In this document: one piece after another, positions 23,741-25,055 of the stretch
How the letters are laid out: the number at the start of each line of letters is the position of its first letter
Numbering within the stretch: the first letter of the stretch is position 1
IMG/VR virus record: IMGVR_UViG_3300008117_000313
Location: 1-25,055 of that record
Origin: a virus
DNA length: 25,055 bases
Direction: 5' to 3' (one strand)
Program-made: the position numbers and the translations under genes
The notes under the pieces: generated by a model
What the model was told of the DNA's origin: nothing
Seen by the model: only the letters and a program-made list of their open reading frames with translations
The model's database searches: none

Positions 23741-24026
23741 GAATGTGCCGAAAGGTTCTCAGGCAGACGTTATGGCGGCTGCATCACCACTGAGATAGCC
23801 ATGGATTCAAGAAAGCACTGGTGAGACGACAATAATTTTCCATAGGGCCGCAGTTCAAAGAGCGGTACTGAGTTCTGGTAGCCACCCACTATCGGCATTC
23901 ACCTAGAGAATCAATGCTTACGCTCTAGGTTAAAGAGATGACGGGCCAGGGACATTGGGATGCCTTGGTCCAGCTTGGAAACCGAAGGAAAAGGATCAGA
24001 CCCGAGATATTGCATATACCTTCCTT

Positions 24027-24068
24027 CTTATCTATATTTTAGATGCAATTCTATAATGTATAGATAAG
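24027..24068. repeat. Perfect 10-base inverted repeat in an AT-rich segment
   Basis: CTTATCTATA at 24027-24036 and its exact complement at 24059-24068 flank 22 bases that contain a second inverted pair, TAGA/TCTA (24040-24043 and 24050-24053). The surrounding 24020-24105 stretch is almost free of G/C. Read as RNA it is a long nested hairpin within the candidate RNA; read as DNA it could be an operator or melting site for replication. Confidence 0.7.
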
Positions 24069-24364
24069 AGTATATTATCTTAGATATTCTATAGATTATA
24101 TACAAAGCCTACGCGCTGGATCTGTATATGGTATATCCCAAGAAAAGCCCTATTGTCTTTTTTTTGGATAAGGGGTAGCGCGAAGTGACTGGCTAACACT
24201 ATTGAGCAAAGGAGAATCACCGTTGTTCTGGAAGTGGCAGCGTGGAAACTGTGGACCTTGGCCAGTCTCTTGGCGCTATCACCAGATAGCGTTAGATTTA
24301 AAAATTCAAACAAGGAAAAGAATAAAAGCAAACGACAAAAAGGAAAACCCACAACTACCCGACA

Positions 24365-24387
24365 GCCCCCGCCTGAGCAGCGGGGGC
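24365..24387 (+). other. GC-rich hairpin at the 3' side of the structured region
   Basis: Eight perfect pairs, nearly all G-C, with a seven-base CTGAGCA loop. The bases after it (GAGCTAAAGC) contain no T-run, so it is not an ordinary intrinsic terminator. It is probably a structural element or the 3' end of the candidate RNA. Confidence 0.6.
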
Positions 24388-24481
24388 GAGCTAAAGCAGG
24401 TTAAGCAACTTTAACGATACGCGCCAAGTTTAGGCACGTCCCTCCCTCCTGCTACTCCCTGAAAAGCATAAGCTATTGAAT

Positions 24482-24709
24482 ATGCTAGGGAAACCGCTCC
24501 TACTCGATACTGACGTTGCAAAGCTGACAGGTGCCTCTGTGTCCTCCGTACGCAAATGGAGAAGCCAGAATAGAGGACCGTGCTTCTTGCGTCTTGGTGC
24601 ATCTGTACGATACAAGGAAGAAGATGTGCTACACTACATGATGTCTGGCACACTCTATGAGGAAACAGGCATCAAGATAAAAAGGAATAAACGTAGTGAA
24701 AGACAATGA
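24482..24709 (+). CDS. Small helix-turn-helix (HTH_17) DNA-binding protein
   Basis: 75 aa from the ATG at 24482 (a TTG two codons earlier is also possible; neither has a clear ribosome-binding site). Residues 6-55 match the small winged HTH fold: LLLDTDVAKLTGASVSSVRK, WRSQNRGPCFLRLGASVRY and EEDVLHYMMSG. GP-F-R-G-VRY is the usual HTH_17/AlpA/excisionase signature. A short basic tail follows. The stop overlaps the next HTH gene as ATGA, so the two are made together. Probably an early regulator or excisionase-like protein; target unknown. Confidence 0.8.
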   Translation: MLGKPLLLDTDVAKLTGASVSSVRKWRSQNRGPCFLRLGASVRYKEEDVLHYMMSGTLYEETGIKIKRNKRSERQ

Positions 24710-24990
24710 CACTAAGCGAAATGATGAACAACAATATGCCGATTGAACCGCTTCTCCGGGAAGGCGATGTCGCAAAGATCTTGAACGTATCGGTTCAGCA
24801 GATCCGCACTATGCGCCGGATCAACACTGGGCCGAAGGTTACCAGGATTGGCGCTCGTACCGTTCGCTACAGCCCTTCGGATATTCGGGCATATCTAACG
24901 TCCTTCCAGCCCAAACAAACGAACCAGGAGGCTCCTGTGGCGCAGAAGCATCCCTCTACAACGATGTTGGTCGAGGACATCTTCAAATGA
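24706..24990 (+). CDS. Second small helix-turn-helix (HTH_17) DNA-binding protein
   Basis: 94 aa, start overlapping the previous stop (ATGA); Met6, Met7 or Met11 are other possible starts. Residues 16-66 form the HTH_17 domain: LLREGDVAKILNVSVQQIRT followed by INTGPKVTRIGARTVRYSPS and IRAYLTSFQ. It is clearly a paralogue of the upstream gene (REGDVAKI versus DTDVAKLT, both ending in VRY before an acidic helix), but lacks the usual Trp in the recognition helix. A Gln/Pro-rich linker and a short tail end the protein. The pair may bind adjacent sites or form a heterodimer (inference). Confidence 0.8.
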   Translation: MTLSEMMNNNMPIEPLLREGDVAKILNVSVQQIRTMRRINTGPKVTRIGARTVRYSPSDIRAYLTSFQPKQTNQEAPVAQKHPSTTMLVEDIFK

Positions 24991-25055
24991 GCGTGAGCAT
25001 GAGCGAAAACAACGAAGACATTGGCTTTGCCAAGATTACCGAAGTCGCCAAGTAC
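24987..25055 (+). CDS. Start of a plus-strand gene, truncated by the window edge
   Basis: 23 codons from an ATG that overlaps the preceding stop as ATGA, with GAGGA about nine bases upstream; an internal Met at codon 5 is an alternative start. The visible N-terminus reads MSVSMSENNEDIGFAKITEV. Too short to identify. It shows that the early plus-strand operon continues to the right. Confidence 0.6.
   Translation, partial: MSVSMSENNEDIGFAKITEVAKY

Larger units (their letters stand above)
23745..24387 (+). ncRNA. Candidate large structured non-coding RNA
   Basis: Helices read directly from the sequence: GTGCCGA (23745-23751) with TCGGCAT (23892-23898), closing a domain; inside it TCTCAG/GCAG (23757-23766) with CTGC/CTGAGA (23779-23782, 23790-23795); ATGGA with TCCAT (23801-23805, 23839-23843); CCGC with GCGG (23848-23851, 23862-23865); and ATAGG (23842-23846) with CTAT plus CC. 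Then ACCTAGAG with CTCTAGGT (23901-23908, 23923-23930); GGGCCAGGG with CCTTGGTCC (23943-23951, 23963-23971, two G-U pairs); CTTATCTATA with TATAGATAAG (24027-24036, 24059-24068); CGCGCT with AGCGCG (24112-24117, 24177-24182); CGCTATC with GATAGCG (24274-24280, 24285-24291, ACCA loop); GCCCCCGC with GCGGGGGC (24365-24372, 24380-24387). G-U pairs fix the plus strand. Size and phage setting resemble GOLLD- or ROOL-type RNAs, but no match can be asserted. The 3' end is uncertain. Confidence 0.5.
23662..24481. other. 820-base region with no convincing gene: promoter, many hairpins, AT-rich stretch
   Basis: No supported protein frame spans this stretch. It holds a sigma70-like promoter at its left end, a series of nested inverted repeats up to about 24390, and a segment near 24020-24105 that is almost entirely A/T. 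The single open frame of note (24202 or 24223 to 24414, TTG start) overlaps two of the strongest hairpins and is treated as a weak alternative. The right end (24415-24481) has no clear feature. Confidence 0.8.

Noticed and set aside
23747-23800. Resemblance to glycine riboswitch wording (GCCGAA, TCTCAGGC)
   Set aside because: The opening GGAGAG-type stem and the rest of the conserved core are missing, and the bases are explained by the nested helices listed for this region.
23847-23866. tRNA-like T-arm (CCGC, GTTCAAA, GCGG)
   Set aside because: No acceptor, D or anticodon arms can be placed around it. It may be a T-loop of the structured RNA but not a tRNA.
24089-24352. Minus-strand frame of 87 codons with a hydrophobic N-terminus
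   Set aside because: It lies inside the AT-rich and hairpin region, has no ribosome-binding site and no family resemblance; the hydrophobic residues come from T-rich runs.
24202-24414. Plus-strand open frame of 63-70 codons with TTG start and an AAGGAG eight bases before 24223
   Set aside because: It overlaps two of the strongest hairpins (24274-24291 and 24365-24387), shows no recognisable motif, and its composition is unlike the neighbouring genes. The frame is more likely incidental to the structured RNA, though a small basic protein cannot be excluded.

Overview
The window is one arm of a tailed-phage genome (free phage, prophage or metagenomic contig), most likely a short-tailed, P22-like virion. 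From position 1 to 22744 almost everything lies on the minus strand as one tightly packed late operon. Many genes overlap as ATGA or TAATG, and the order is packaging, head, connector, tail. Reading in transcription order (right to left) it holds: large terminase carrying a complete intein (22744-20177), a small protein, a portal with a long Gln-rich tail, a very small protein, a GroES-like co-chaperonin, a scaffold-like protein, two head proteins, the major capsid protein, a virion protein, a run of tiny Lys/Gly/Met-rich proteins, a P22 gp4-like adaptor, a zinc-finger protein, a large basic protein, an SU10-type adaptor, a surface protein, a tail fibre with an S74 intramolecular chaperone, small accessory and possible lysis proteins, a P22 gp10-like beta-propeller, and at the left end a frameshifted gene and a Gly-rich protein that runs off the window.

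The right end (22745-25055) is a control region with a different layout. A small coiled-coil/membrane protein is read on the plus strand and converges on a two-gene minus-strand operon (an acidic coiled-coil protein, then an HTH protein). A GNRA-loop terminator lies between them. Beyond this is an 820-base stretch with no convincing gene. It has a good sigma70-like promoter (-35 at 23712, -10 at 23735). Just downstream there are many nested plus-strand helices, several with G-U pairs that fit only a plus-strand RNA. I read this as a candidate large structured non-coding RNA of roughly 650-700 nt. Two more small HTH proteins and the start of a third gene follow on the plus strand, overlapping as ATGA; this looks like the start of an early operon.

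The host cannot be named from the sequence. Many small families here (terminase, SU10-type portal and adaptor, DUF5872-like, DUF6496-like, DUF5856-like) are familiar from phages of aquatic Gram-negative bacteria; that is recollection and inference, not a search result. No integrase, replication gene, tRNA, CRISPR array or insertion sequence was recognised. No small terminase or endolysin was identified.

The main points of interest are the putative large RNA beside three small HTH proteins, the Ala1 intein splitting the terminase ATPase motif, the phage co-chaperonin directly upstream of the scaffold and capsid genes, and a gene near the left end that appears split by a +1 frameshift.
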